From the NCBI RefSeq assembly GCF_013403985.1, contig NZ_JABFDF010000004.1:248001-312000 (forward strand): a DNA stretch of 64,000 nucleotides. Reading direction: 5' to 3'. This document shows positions 25,626 through 34,836 of this stretch, piece after piece (the stretch's first letter is position 1; the number at the start of each line of letters is the position of its first letter). The notes beneath the pieces were generated by a model that worked only from the letters and a program-made list of their open reading frames with translations, made no database searches and was not told the DNA's origin. This stretch comes from Winogradskyella ludwigii (lineage in GTDB: Bacteria; Bacteroidota; Bacteroidia; Flavobacteriales; Flavobacteriaceae). The translations under genes were made by a program, and so were the position numbers.

Positions 25626-27521
25626 TTATCCTTTTAACCAAGCTGCTCTTAACGCTTTCTGATCTTCAGTTGCATTATCATCTTCAACAATAGATTCGCT
25701 AGTAGCATAAGCCTTTGTTAGGGTTGCTTTTATTTCTACTGGCTCTCCATTACGTTCTAAACTCATAGTAATTTCTTGTCCTTCTTTCCATCCAAACATA
25801 CCACCAATAATCTGCTGAGCATTAGCCATGGTTAAATCTGTACCATTAACTTTCTTAATTACATCTCCTGCCAAAACACCTTGTGATTTCCAGAATGAAT
25901 TTTTTAATGCCATTGGTGAGAAGAAAATAGTTCCTTTTGCTTGGTCTCCATCAAAAACAACATTCTGTTCACCTGCAAAAATATAGTTAGTTTCTACTTC
26001 TGTTTCTCCATTTACTAAACCAACCATTGTAAAAAACTCATTATAATTTATTGGTACATCTCCTTCAACATGTGTTTTAAGAAATTCCCCAACACTTGGA
26101 TACGTCATTGCTGTGATTTCAGCTATAATATTATCATCTACAAAAGGCTTTTCTTTTCCGTATTTGGCAGATAGTTCTTTCATTAAGGATAGCATACTTC
26201 TGTTTCCATCGCTTTCTTTACGCATTAAAATATCGACACACATTCCTATTAATGCACCTTTCATGTATACATTATAGTAATTAGAAGCATAAGGTTCATC
26301 TAAAATATGCTCACTCATAATTGTGAAACTCATAGCATCATCCAATCGCTTAGATGTATTGATTTCTGACATTAGAGTATTATAATAAGTGGTGTTATCA
26401 ATTAACCCTTCATGAATCTGAAAATGCTGTGCAAAATATTCCGTTACACCTTCGTACATCCATAAATGCTTAGAAAATGTTGGTTTATTGTAATCAAAAT
26501 AATGTACATCCTCTGAGTGTACAGACAATGGTGTTACAATATGAAAAAACTCATGAGCTACAACATCTATCATAGAAGCTTTAAGCCCTTCTAAACTGCT
26601 GTTTTCGTCAAAAACTACAACTGTAGATGTATGATGCTCTAAAGCTCCAAAACCTTTTGGTGAAGTTGCATCTCCTTTAGATAAGTACACATAAATATCA
26701 TAACGTGGCGTACTATTTACATCTCCTAAATAGCTTTTTTGCGCTTCCATCATCTTATAAACCGTCTCTTTTAAACTAGCTGCATTATGCTTACCTGTTG
26801 GAGAGTAAAGGCTTAAAACAATTTTAATATCGCCTACCATAAATTCTTCGACATCTAATTTCCCATACATCATTGGGTTATCTGTAATGTCAAAATAACG
26901 TTGTGCAAAATAACTGCTTGTTATAGTTTTGCCATCTGCGCTAGACTTTATACCTTTATTTTCTAAAGCTGAAGTTCTAACAAAAGTAGCAGGTGCAATA
27001 ACATCTAAAGCATACTGATTATTTTTTAAAGAATCAAAATAACCAATAAATCCATGAAGGTTTAAAACGTAATTATCCTCTTCTATATTAGTACCTGCAG
27101 GCGAAAAAGGCTGTTCACCTTGCATGCCTCCACCATTAGTTTCAATATCAAACGTATCATTAACATAGTATTGAAGCTTATCTAATTTTGTAGCGTCTGC
27201 AATTGTCCATGTGTTATCGTCAACCTTAGTGGTTGCTAATTCGTTACCATCATAATCTAAGGCTTTAAAATCATCTACATACTTTCCAAAGTCACTTACA
27301 GAATAAGTTCCTTGCACTACTCTTGGCAATCTATAGGTTACAGTTTCTGTAGTAAAACGACCAGGATTAATAGTCACTGGAACACGATCGTTATTAACTG
27401 CTGTTAAATCTAATGCTGTTACAATAGGATTGCTAATTGCTAAATCGTTAACGTTTGATTTCACAGATCCACAACCTACCAAAACGATACTCAAGCCAAG
27501 AATGGCTAAATAATTCTTCAT
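25626..27521 (-). CDS. M61-family metallopeptidase lipoprotein with PDZ domain
   Basis: A 631-residue lipoprotein (lipobox VLVGC, Cys17; tail GSVKSN is not acidic, so it is probably periplasm-facing). It belongs to the M61 glycyl aminopeptidase family: an N-terminal beta domain, then the gluzincin site HEFFH (His323, Glu324, His327) and the third ligand region WMYEGVTEYFA (Glu357). A PDZ domain follows (about 530-610, SQGVLAGDVIKKVNGTDL). M61 enzymes cleave N-terminal Gly or Ala; the substrate here is unknown. It is transcribed alone from its own promoter. Confidence 0.92.
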   Translation of the reverse strand: MKNYLAILGLSIVLVGCGSVKSNVNDLAISNPIVTALDLTAVNNDRVPVTINPGRFTTETVTYRLPRVVQGTYSVSDFGKYVDDFKALDYDGNELATTKVDDNTWTIADATKLDKLQYYVNDTFDIETNGGGMQGEQPFSPAGTNIEEDNYVLNLHGFIGYFDSLKNNQYALDVIAPATFVRTSALENKGIKSSADGKTITSSYFAQRYFDITDNPMMYGKLDVEEFMVGDIKIVLSLYSPTGKHNAASLKETVYKMMEAQKSYLGDVNSTPRYDIYVYLSKGDATSPKGFGALEHHTSTVVVFDENSSLEGLKASMIDVVAHEFFHIVTPLSVHSEDVHYFDYNKPTFSKHLWMYEGVTEYFAQHFQIHEGLIDNTTYYNTLMSEINTSKRLDDAMSFTIMSEHILDEPYASNYYNVYMKGALIGMCVDILMRKESDGNRSMLSLMKELSAKYGKEKPFVDDNIIAEITAMTYPSVGEFLKTHVEGDVPINYNEFFTMVGLVNGETEVETNYIFAGEQNVVFDGDQAKGTIFFSPMALKNSFWKSQGVLAGDVIKKVNGTDLTMANAQQIIGGMFGWKEGQEITMSLERNGEPVEIKATLTKAYATSESIVEDDNATEDQKALRAAWLKG

Positions 27522-27552
27522 GTTAAAATATTTAATTTTTTATTAAGACGCA

Positions 27553-27560
27553 CAAATCTA
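27553..27560 (-). promoter_or_regulatory. -7 promoter element for the M61 peptidase
   Basis: CAAATCTA on the plus strand (TAGATTTG on the minus strand), exact TAnnTTTG, 31 bases before the ATG. Confidence 0.55.
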
Positions 27561-27606
27561 CAATGTGTTACTATTATAAATCTAAAGGTTTTGTTAAATT
27601 CGCAGC

Positions 27607-28614
27607 ATGATGCCACCTTTAATTAGTGTTTTAGTCCCTTTTAAAAATACAGAAGCATTCATTTCAGATTGTCTTGATTCTATTTTGAAACAATCCTACT
27701 CCAACTGGGAAGCTGTCTTTATTGATGATGGATCTGATGATACTTCTTTTACTATAGTCGAAAATTACTCTAAAAACGATGTTAGAATAAAAGTCTATAA
27801 AAATAATGGTAATGGTATTATAGACGCCTTAAAAACAGCATACAGCTATGCTTCTGGCAGTTACATAACCAGAATGGATAGTGATGATATAATGACACCT
27901 ATCCGACTAGAAACCATGGTGACTAATCTTGAAAAACATGGAAAACAACATTTAGCTGTTGGACAAGTAAAATATTTTAGAGCAGACGGACTTAGTGATG
28001 GTTTTGCGCGTTACGAGCAATGGCTAAATAAATTGACCGTTGAAGGAAAAAATTATTCTGAAATTTATAAAGAATGTGTGATTCCGTCTCCGTGTTGGAT
28101 GCTTCATCGCGAGGATTTTGACTCCTGTAATGGTTTCAATTCAGACATCTATCCTGAAGATTACGATTTAGCTTTTCGGTTTTACAAAGCAGGTTATACT
28201 TGTATTCCTTGCAGCGATGTTCTACTCCATTGGAGAGATTACAGTACAAGAACATCGAGAACACATGAGCATTATGCAGAGAATTCTTTTCTAGATCTTA
28301 AAGTAAAATACTTTCTAGAATTGAATTATGATACCTCGCGACCATTAGCAATTTGGGGAGCAGGACACAAAGGAAAAACTTTAGCAAAAATACTCTTGAA
28401 ACAAAACATTCCATTTCATTGGATCTGTGATAACCCAAAGAAAATTGGAAAACATATTTACGATCAAGAACTTTTTAATTTTGACTTTTTAGCCGAGCTT
28501 AAGAATCCTCAAAGTATTGTAACGGTTGCTAATCACGAAGCACAAAAAGAAATTACCAGCTATTTTGAAACCAAAAACATGGAGTCAATGATTGATTACT
28601 TCTTTTTCTGTTAA
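27607..28614 (+). CDS. Family 2 glycosyltransferase with C-terminal Rossmann-like domain
   Basis: A 335-residue protein. The first 225 residues are a GT2 (GT-A fold) domain: ISVLVPFKNTEAFI, the acid pair in VFIDDGSDD, the metal-binding RMDSDD and the acceptor-site Pro-Glu-Asp in DIYPEDYDLAFR. Residues about 240-335 form a second unit opening with WGAGHKGKTLAKILLK, a GxGxxG-like dinucleotide-binding loop, then FHWICDNPKKIGK. The tail type occurs in some flavobacterial glycosyltransferases but its role is unknown. Two ATG codons in a row (27607, 27610) are possible starts. No neighbouring glycan genes. Confidence 0.85.
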   Translation: MMPPLISVLVPFKNTEAFISDCLDSILKQSYSNWEAVFIDDGSDDTSFTIVENYSKNDVRIKVYKNNGNGIIDALKTAYSYASGSYITRMDSDDIMTPIRLETMVTNLEKHGKQHLAVGQVKYFRADGLSDGFARYEQWLNKLTVEGKNYSEIYKECVIPSPCWMLHREDFDSCNGFNSDIYPEDYDLAFRFYKAGYTCIPCSDVLLHWRDYSTRTSRTHEHYAENSFLDLKVKYFLELNYDTSRPLAIWGAGHKGKTLAKILLKQNIPFHWICDNPKKIGKHIYDQELFNFDFLAELKNPQSIVTVANHEAQKEITSYFETKNMESMIDYFFFC

Positions 28615-28654
28615 ATTTCTCAAAAGCGAAACGAGGTAATCTCTTTCTATTCTA

Positions 28655-28662
28655 TATATTTG
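28655..28662 (+). promoter_or_regulatory. -7 promoter element for the BatA-type operon
   Basis: TATATTTG, exact TAnnTTTG, 65 bases before the ATG at 28727. It would drive the four-gene unit 28727-32881. Confidence 0.5.
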
Positions 28663-28726
28663 AATTATTAAGTCCTATCCGTTTTTTAAAACTTAACAGG
28701 TCTGTGTAAAACTATAACAACAACGC

Positions 28727-30652
28727 ATGCAATTCAAAAATCCCGAATTACTTTACGCACTATTTTTGCTGGTTGTTCCTATTCTTATACATTTATTTCA
28801 ACTGCGCCGTTTTCAAAAAGTTAAATTTACAAATGTTAAATTTTTAAAATCTGTAAAGCTACAAACACGTAAAAGTTCTCAGCTTAAAAAATGGATTACG
28901 CTAGTAACACGTATGCTGCTTTTGGCTTCTGTGATTATTGCATTTGCGCAACCTTTTATTCCAAACACAGAGGCGTTTAACCAAAAACAAGAAACCGTTA
29001 TTTATTTAGACAATTCCTTTAGTATGCAAGCTAATGGTAGTAATGGAACGTTGTTAAATGAAGCCATACAAGATGTTATAAACACAATTCCTGAAGATGA
29101 AGTTATTAGTTTGTTTACTAACGACAAAACCTTCCGAAACATAACCGTTAAGGCGCTTAAAAACGATTTAATTCAATTAAAGCATTCTCCAACACAACTT
29201 AATTATGCTGCTGCCTACTTAAAAGGAAAGCAACTGTTTTCTAAAGGTAGTGCTGCAACTCAGAATTTAGTTTTAGTGTCTGATTTTCAACAAAAAGAAC
29301 AACCTTTTAATTTTGAAACCGATTCTACTGTTCAACTCCAATTAGTACAACCTAAATCTACAATAACATCTAATATTAGTATTGACAGCATTTATGTGTC
29401 TAACACAACATCTGAAACTTTAGAATTAAAAGTAAAATTATCTAATAAAACTGAACCTATTAAAAACGTCACTATTTCATTATTTAATGATGATGTGTTG
29501 TTAACTAAAAGTGCTGTGGACATTGATAAAGAAGCTGAAGCCACATTTACGGTTCCTAATAATAAAGTGATCAATGGAAAATTAACGATTAACGATGCAG
29601 GCTTGCAATATGATAATTTGTTTTATTTTAATATAAATTCGAAACCAAAAATTAAAGTTTTAGCCATTAATGGAACCGCTGATGATTCTTTTTTAAATCG
29701 GATTTACACTGAAGATGAATTCGACTTTAAAAGCTTTAAATTAAATACACTGAATTTTAATTTAATTCCAGATCAAAATTTAATTGTACTTAATGAACTT
29801 GAGACCATTTCAAACGCTTTAAAAACAGCTTTAATTGCGTTTAAAAATGATGGAGGTAAACTCTTAATTATTCCATCGAATGAAATTGATATCATTTCTT
29901 ATAATCAACTATTCAAAGATTTATCTGTAAGTACTTTTGGAAATCAAAACGCTATCGAGAAACGAATTACAAGCATTAACTATGACCATCCGCTTTTAGC
30001 TAATGCGTTTTATTCTAAGGTTACCAATTTTCAATACCCTAAGGTTGAAAAGTCGTATCTTTTTACTTCAAATTCAAATAGTGTTTTATCATATGAAGAT
30101 GGTTCTCCTTTCTTAACAGGAAACACTAATACTTACGCTTTTTCTTCCGCATTAAATTCAGATAACTCAAACTTTAAAAACTCTCAATTAATAATTCCGG
30201 TGTTGTATAACTTAGGATTACAGAGTTTAAAATTGTCAAAATTATATTATACCATTGGTCAACCCAATACTATTGCCATACAAATAGCACTTGGACAAGA
30301 CGATATTTTAACTTTAGACACTGATGATTCTTCTGTAATTCCGCTTCAAAAAACGTATAGTAAATCTGTTCTCTTAGAAACTCAAGATTTCCCTAATACG
30401 GCCGGAATTCTGAATGTTAAGAATAAAGAAACGGTACTTCAAAATTTAAGTTTCAATTACAATAGAGCAGAAAGCACGCTCAATTATTACGATTTAAGCA
30501 CTTTAAACGGTGTTACCACAACAACTAGCTTAGCTACAACAATCAATAATATAAAAAGTAACACAACTATTAATGCGTTATGGAAATGGTTTGTTATTTT
30601 TGCATTAATATTTTTAATAATAGAAATGTTACTTCTAAAATATCTTAAATGA
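28727..30652 (+). CDS. BatA-domain membrane protein with VWA-like region
   Basis: A 641-residue protein. The N-terminal BatA domain has two membrane helices (about 7-23 and 60-80) around the RRFQKVKFTNVKFLKS motif. It is followed by a VWA-type segment with MIDAS-like motif LDNSFSM (DxSxS, near residue 92-98), a long beta-rich part, and a final membrane helix (about 618-638). Proteins of this kind are found in Bacteroidota beside Bat genes; the function is not settled. Its stop overlaps the start of the next gene by four bases (ATGA), so translation is coupled. Confidence 0.85.
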   Translation: MQFKNPELLYALFLLVVPILIHLFQLRRFQKVKFTNVKFLKSVKLQTRKSSQLKKWITLVTRMLLLASVIIAFAQPFIPNTEAFNQKQETVIYLDNSFSMQANGSNGTLLNEAIQDVINTIPEDEVISLFTNDKTFRNITVKALKNDLIQLKHSPTQLNYAAAYLKGKQLFSKGSAATQNLVLVSDFQQKEQPFNFETDSTVQLQLVQPKSTITSNISIDSIYVSNTTSETLELKVKLSNKTEPIKNVTISLFNDDVLLTKSAVDIDKEAEATFTVPNNKVINGKLTINDAGLQYDNLFYFNINSKPKIKVLAINGTADDSFLNRIYTEDEFDFKSFKLNTLNFNLIPDQNLIVLNELETISNALKTALIAFKNDGGKLLIIPSNEIDIISYNQLFKDLSVSTFGNQNAIEKRITSINYDHPLLANAFYSKVTNFQYPKVEKSYLFTSNSNSVLSYEDGSPFLTGNTNTYAFSSALNSDNSNFKNSQLIIPVLYNLGLQSLKLSKLYYTIGQPNTIAIQIALGQDDILTLDTDDSSVIPLQKTYSKSVLLETQDFPNTAGILNVKNKETVLQNLSFNYNRAESTLNYYDLSTLNGVTTTTSLATTINNIKSNTTINALWKWFVIFALIFLIIEMLLLKYLK

Positions 30653-31902
30653 ACGCACTCATAAAATCTGCAACCATCGTTGATTCTAAAAGTGATTTTC
30701 ACAATGAAACGGTTGATATTTTAATTGAAAAAGGCCGTATTTCCAAGATTTCCAAAAGCATTCCCAATCCTAAAAATTATCGTGAAATAAAACGAGACAA
30801 TTTGCATGTATCGCAAGGTTGGTTTGATAGTAGTGTATCTTTTGGAGAACCTGGATACGAAGAACGTGAAATCATTGAAAACGGTTTAAAAACAGCTGCT
30901 AATTCTGGATTTACATCTGTTGCTTTAAATGCCAATTCTAATCCTGTAATTGATAGTTATGCAGACATCACTTTTGTCTTGTCTAAAGCTAATGATAATG
31001 CGGTAAAACTTTACCCTGTTGGAGCTTTAACGCAGACAAGCAAAGGCGAAGATTTAGCTGAATTGTTTGACATGACCAAAGCTGGAGCCGTTGCATTTTA
31101 CGATTATCAAAAGCCAATTTCTAATCCTAATCTTATGAAAATTGCTTTGCAATACGCTAGTAATTTTGATGGTCTGGTGTGTTCTTTCCCTCAAGAATCT
31201 AGAATTTCTGGACTTGGCGTGGCAAACGAACATATTAATAGCACTAAATTAGGACTAAAAGGAAATCCGGCTTTAGCAGAAGAACTGCAAGTCGCTAGAG
31301 ATCTTTTTTTATTAGAATATACCGAAGGAAAACTTCATATACCAACAATATCTACTGCAAAATCTGTTGAATTAGTTAGAGCTGCAAAAGCAAAAAAACT
31401 AAATGTAACCTGTAGTGTTGCTATTCATAATTTGGTTTTCACAGATGATGTGCTGCATGATTTTGATACCAATTATAAAGTTTTACCACCTTTAAGAACA
31501 AAAAATGATTGTGAGGCTTTAATTGAAGGTCTAAAAGATGGTACTATTGATATGGTAACTACAGACCACAACCCTATTGATATTGAAGATAAAAAAATAG
31601 AATTCGATTACGCTAAAAATGGAACTATTGGTTTAGAATCTGCTTTTGGAGCGCTTCAAACGCTATTTACAACCAAGAAAACTATTAGTCTTTTAACCCA
31701 AGGAAAATTGAGATTTGGTGTTTCTGAAACTACAATAAACGAAGGCGAGTTAGCCGATTTAGCCTTATTTAATCCAGATACTACTTACGAGTTTAGTAAG
31801 AGTGATATTACGTCTCGTTCTAAGAATAGTATGTTTTTAGGCACATCGCTTAAAGGTGAAACTTATGGCATTATGGCCAACAATAAAATTGTATTAAAAT
31901 AA
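30649..31902 (+). CDS. Dihydroorotase-family protein lacking metal-binding histidines
   Basis: A 417-residue amidohydrolase-fold protein of the PyrC type I family by overall similarity (EPGYEEREII, STAKSVELVRAAK, HNLVFTDD, TTDHNPID, FGVSETTINEGELADL). The metal motif DxHxH is replaced by D60-S-S62-V-S64, and the His of the usual HVST motif is Thr233 (HIPTIST), while His260 and Asp306 remain. Catalysis of carbamoyl-aspartate cyclisation is thus unlikely. Inactive dihydroorotase partners bind and activate aspartate transcarbamoylase in some bacteria, which is a possible role. It is coupled by overlaps to both neighbours. Confidence 0.85.
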   Translation: MNALIKSATIVDSKSDFHNETVDILIEKGRISKISKSIPNPKNYREIKRDNLHVSQGWFDSSVSFGEPGYEEREIIENGLKTAANSGFTSVALNANSNPVIDSYADITFVLSKANDNAVKLYPVGALTQTSKGEDLAELFDMTKAGAVAFYDYQKPISNPNLMKIALQYASNFDGLVCSFPQESRISGLGVANEHINSTKLGLKGNPALAEELQVARDLFLLEYTEGKLHIPTISTAKSVELVRAAKAKKLNVTCSVAIHNLVFTDDVLHDFDTNYKVLPPLRTKNDCEALIEGLKDGTIDMVTTDHNPIDIEDKKIEFDYAKNGTIGLESAFGALQTLFTTKKTISLLTQGKLRFGVSETTINEGELADLALFNPDTTYEFSKSDITSRSKNSMFLGTSLKGETYGIMANNKIVLK

Positions 31903-32234
31903 TGGACGAGAATACTATAAACGAAGGTAAAACGTTAGGCTTAGTTGCTTATTTAACGCTAATTGGAACTTTAGTTGCATTATTTCTGAATAAAGATAAA
32001 AAAAATGATTTCACATCTTTCCATGTGAGACAAGGTTTAGGATTGGGAATACTTTATATTATGATAGCTTCTGTTGTTAGTAGTTTAAACAGTATGATGG
32101 CTAGCATGTCTTTTTGGATTTTCTTTTCAATTTTATTCTTTTATGGACTTTTTGGAGCTATTTCGGGAAAAATGAATAAAATCCCTGTACTTGGAGATGT
32201 CTTTCAAAAACTATTTAAATCTATTGTCAAATAA
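31902..32234 (+). CDS. Small membrane protein of the Tic20/DUF4870-like kind
   Basis: A 110-residue protein with three or four hydrophobic segments (about 10-25, 45-65, 70-90) and the motif FTSFHVRQGLGLGI, a feature of small Tic20-like or DUF4870 membrane proteins. No known enzymatic role. Its ATG overlaps the stop of the dihydroorotase-like gene by one base (TAATG) and the next gene starts 2 bases after its stop. Confidence 0.72.
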   Translation: MDENTINEGKTLGLVAYLTLIGTLVALFLNKDKKNDFTSFHVRQGLGLGILYIMIASVVSSLNSMMASMSFWIFFSILFFYGLFGAISGKMNKIPVLGDVFQKLFKSIVK

Positions 32235-32236
32235 TT

Positions 32237-32881
32237 ATGTCGAAACTACACTATATCACAAGACCGTCTTCTCTAAAAGAAAATGCACCATTATTAATCA
32301 TGTGTCATGGTTATGGAAGTGATGAAAATGATTTATTTTCATTTGCATCTGAGTTACCAGAAGAATTAATGATTATCTCACTGAGGGCACCTTACGCAAT
32401 GCAACCTTCCGGAAATGCATGGTACGCCATAAATTTTGATGCTGATAAAGGCAAATGGAGTGATAACGACCAAGCCAAAGAATCCGTAGATAAAATTGCT
32501 GAGTTTATTGATTACGCTTGTAATACTTATGCTGTAGATTCTAAAAACGTAACACTTTTAGGTTTTAGCCAAGGAACTATTTTAAGTTATGCTGTAGCAT
32601 TAACTTATCCTGAAAAAGTTAAAAACATCGTAGCTTTAAGTGGTTATATAAATGAAGATATTATACCAGAATCAATTGAAAAAAGTAAAGTTACTCATTT
32701 AAACTTCTTCTGTTCTCATGGATCTGTAGACCAAGTAATACCTGTAGATTGGGCACAAAAAGCACCTAAATTTCTTAAAGGATTGGGTATAAATTATGTC
32801 TATTCAGAATATCCTGTAGGACATGGAGTTGCACCTCAGAATTTCTTTGATTTAAAAGCTTGGTTGGTTAGGTATATTTAA
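32237..32881 (+). CDS. Phospholipase/carboxylesterase-family serine hydrolase
   Basis: A 214-residue alpha/beta hydrolase of the abhydrolase_2 (carboxylesterase/acyl-protein thioesterase) family. The triad is visible: Ser111 in LLGFSQGT, Asp165 in GSVDQVIP and His196 in VGHGVAP; the oxyanion segment is CHGYGSDEND. No signal peptide, so cytosolic. It is the last gene of the operon 28727-32881, two bases behind the membrane protein. Confidence 0.88.
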   Translation: MSKLHYITRPSSLKENAPLLIMCHGYGSDENDLFSFASELPEELMIISLRAPYAMQPSGNAWYAINFDADKGKWSDNDQAKESVDKIAEFIDYACNTYAVDSKNVTLLGFSQGTILSYAVALTYPEKVKNIVALSGYINEDIIPESIEKSKVTHLNFFCSHGSVDQVIPVDWAQKAPKFLKGLGINYVYSEYPVGHGVAPQNFFDLKAWLVRYI

Positions 32882-32902
32882 GATAAATTACTCTATTTAT
32901 TA

Positions 32903-33451
32903 TTATGGTTTAAAAAAATTAGGTTGCCAATTGTTATCAATAGGCTCCATATTTAATAATTGACCAAAATCGAAAGTAACGGTAGAATCATTTTCTTCAC
33001 CAATTTGCAAACACATAATTAGTAGAAATAAAATTTCGATATTCTCATCGTTATCGGCTAAAATTCGGATACTGTCTTTGTAAAAATAAGAAACAAAATC
33101 GTCCTCTATCGACGCTACTTGTTTATCATTTTTAAATATGGATTGTTTTCTTCCTTTGTGGATTCTGTATTGGTAATAGTTATCATCAATATTTAAACCA
33201 TAGGTTGAATGTTTCCTGTTTTCTGATGTAAATTTTAATTCATTATTATTCGAATCAATTATATGGTAAATTGATTGAAATTTTAGCCATTTAATCTTCT
33301 TTTCAATTTTATAAATTAGACTATCATTAGCATCGAAAATTTCAGCTTTAGATTTTCCAAAAAAAATAGACCAAGTACCTTTAAATAAAATTTGGCTTTC
33401 ACCTTTGTGAGCTATACTTATTCCGTTATGCCGCGTTATAATTAATTCCAT
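32903..33451 (-). CDS. Conserved soluble protein, unknown function
   Basis: A 182-residue protein without signal or membrane segment, made of short alternating strands (IAHKGESQILFKGTWSIFF, KAEIFDANDSLIYKIEKK, NNELKFTSENRK). The pattern of repeated strands with KxEIFD and a long central region recalls the tubby-like LURP/scramblase fold, but I cannot prove it. The gene is followed by a pair of minus-strand genes and converges with the esterase. Confidence 0.6.
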   Translation of the reverse strand: MELIITRHNGISIAHKGESQILFKGTWSIFFGKSKAEIFDANDSLIYKIEKKIKWLKFQSIYHIIDSNNNELKFTSENRKHSTYGLNIDDNYYQYRIHKGRKQSIFKNDKQVASIEDDFVSYFYKDSIRILADNDENIEILFLLIMCLQIGEENDSTVTFDFGQLLNMEPIDNNWQPNFFKP

Positions 33452-33476
33452 TGGTTAAAAAAATCAAACTTTAAAC

Positions 33477-33983
33477 TTAATTAATAGTCGGATACATTAA
33501 ATAATTTTCCAATTTATATTTAAGATTATTATTCTCGTCAATTTCATAACTAACAAAAATTTCACCCCAAAATTGTCCATCTGTAAAGTTGGCAATAATC
33601 CATTTATGATTTAAAATTCGGATTTTATTAATCAATAATTTAGAATCTGTCGTTGACACATATGGCACAATTGGGTGATCGTCTCCTTCGTAATCATTCA
33701 TATCATACAAGCCTCCAATTATTGCCGGAATCAATTGCTCCGTATCATAACCTTGAGCTTCAAAATACTCTAAAGCATCCTCGTTTCTATCAATATTGAA
33801 ATAACTTAACTCAAAATTCGCCTCTTCTAAAGCCTCTATAGCCTTATCTTTTTCAACGACTTTTGCTTTTACTTTAACAATATCTTCTTCATATTTATCA
33901 ATGATATTTTTTAAGTTAACGTATTGAAAAATAAGTAACAATACTGAAAATAGAAATAAATACATTAAAATTTTACTCTTCAT
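33477..33983 (-). CDS. Membrane-anchored protein with coiled coil, unknown function
   Basis: A 168-residue protein with an N-terminal membrane anchor (about 5-22), a coiled-coil stretch (about 28-58, rich in K, E and V) and a C-terminal domain of about 100 residues with aromatic-rich strands (NHKWIIANFTDGQFWGEIFVSYEI). No family recognised. It starts 2 bases after the metallo-hydrolase gene stop, so it is cotranscribed with it. Confidence 0.65.
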   Translation of the reverse strand: MKSKILMYLFLFSVLLLIFQYVNLKNIIDKYEEDIVKVKAKVVEKDKAIEALEEANFELSYFNIDRNEDALEYFEAQGYDTEQLIPAIIGGLYDMNDYEGDDHPIVPYVSTTDSKLLINKIRILNHKWIIANFTDGQFWGEIFVSYEIDENNNLKYKLENYLMYPTIN

Positions 33984-33985
33984 CT

Positions 33986-34747
33986 TTATATGGTAATTTG
34001 TAAGTTATCGTATGCTAAAAAAACGTTTTCGGGTAAGTTTTGTTGTACATCTTTATGAAAACCTAAATAATGACTAACGTGTGTTAAGTACGCACGCTTA
34101 GGTTTTACTCGTTTAATAAAATCTAGCGCTTCTTCTAAATTAAAATGTGACATGTGTGGTTTTATACGTAATGCATTTATCACCAAAACATCCAAATTTC
34201 GAAGTTTATCTACTTCTTCATCTGCAATAATTTTCATATCAGTTAAGTAGGCAAAATTATGAAATCTATAGCCAAATACTTGAAGTTTGTAATGCAAGCC
34301 GTCTATGGGAACAACGTTTAAATCACCTAACAAAAAAGGTTCGTTTTTCACTTCTATTGAGGTAACACTAGGAACACCTGGATATTTGTTTTCAGTTGTA
34401 AAAATATAATCGAAACGCTTTTCTAAGGATTTAAAAACACGCTTATGTGCGTACAAATCAATATCTCCTTGTTTAAAGAAAAACGGACGAATATCATCCA
34501 AGCCCATAGTATGATCTGCATGTTCATGCGTAAAAATTATACCATCAATTTTAGAGACTTTAGCTCTAAGCATTTGTTGCCTAAAATCAGGACCACAATC
34601 TACCACAAACGTATAATCGTTCCACTCTACCAAAATAGAAACTCGCAAGCGTTTATCTTTAGAGTCTTCACTTAAACATACAGGATGATCGCTTCCTATT
34701 ATTGGAATTCCTTGAGATGTACCAGTTCCTAAAAATGTAATTTTCAA
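33986..34747 (-). CDS. MBL-fold metallo-hydrolase (PhnP-like)
   Basis: A 253-residue metallo-beta-lactamase-fold enzyme. It starts KITFLGTGTSQGIP, carries the metal motif THEHADH (His74, His76, Asp78, His79) and further ligands in FAYLTDM and VSHYLGF. The family includes PhnP phosphodiesterases and RNase-Z-like proteins; 5',3' cyclic nucleotide or phosphodiester cleavage is likely. The start is TTG at 34747, the first usable codon after the promoter box at 34764. Confidence 0.86.
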   Translation of the reverse strand: MKITFLGTGTSQGIPIIGSDHPVCLSEDSKDKRLRVSILVEWNDYTFVVDCGPDFRQQMLRAKVSKIDGIIFTHEHADHTMGLDDIRPFFFKQGDIDLYAHKRVFKSLEKRFDYIFTTENKYPGVPSVTSIEVKNEPFLLGDLNVVPIDGLHYKLQVFGYRFHNFAYLTDMKIIADEEVDKLRNLDVLVINALRIKPHMSHFNLEEALDFIKRVKPKRAYLTHVSHYLGFHKDVQQNLPENVFLAYDNLQITI

Positions 34748-34763
34748 TCTGATTGATTTTAAA

Positions 34764-34771
34764 CAAAAATA
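34764..34771 (-). promoter_or_regulatory. -7 promoter element for the MBL hydrolase gene
   Basis: CAAAAATA on the plus strand (TATTTTTG on the minus strand), exact TAnnTTTG, 16 bases before the TTG start. Confidence 0.5.
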
Positions 34772-34781
34772 AACTTATTTT

Positions 34782-34811
34782 TTTGTTTGCGATAGTAAAT
34801 TGATACCTTTG
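34782..34811 (+). promoter_or_regulatory. Promoter for 34837-36291
   Basis: TTTG at 34782-34785, 18-base spacer, then TACCTTTG at 34804-34811 (exact TAnnTTTG). It lies 25 bases before the ATG and is back to back with the minus-strand box at 34764. Confidence 0.62.
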
Positions 34812-34836
34812 CGAAAACGATGTAATCCCAATTTCT

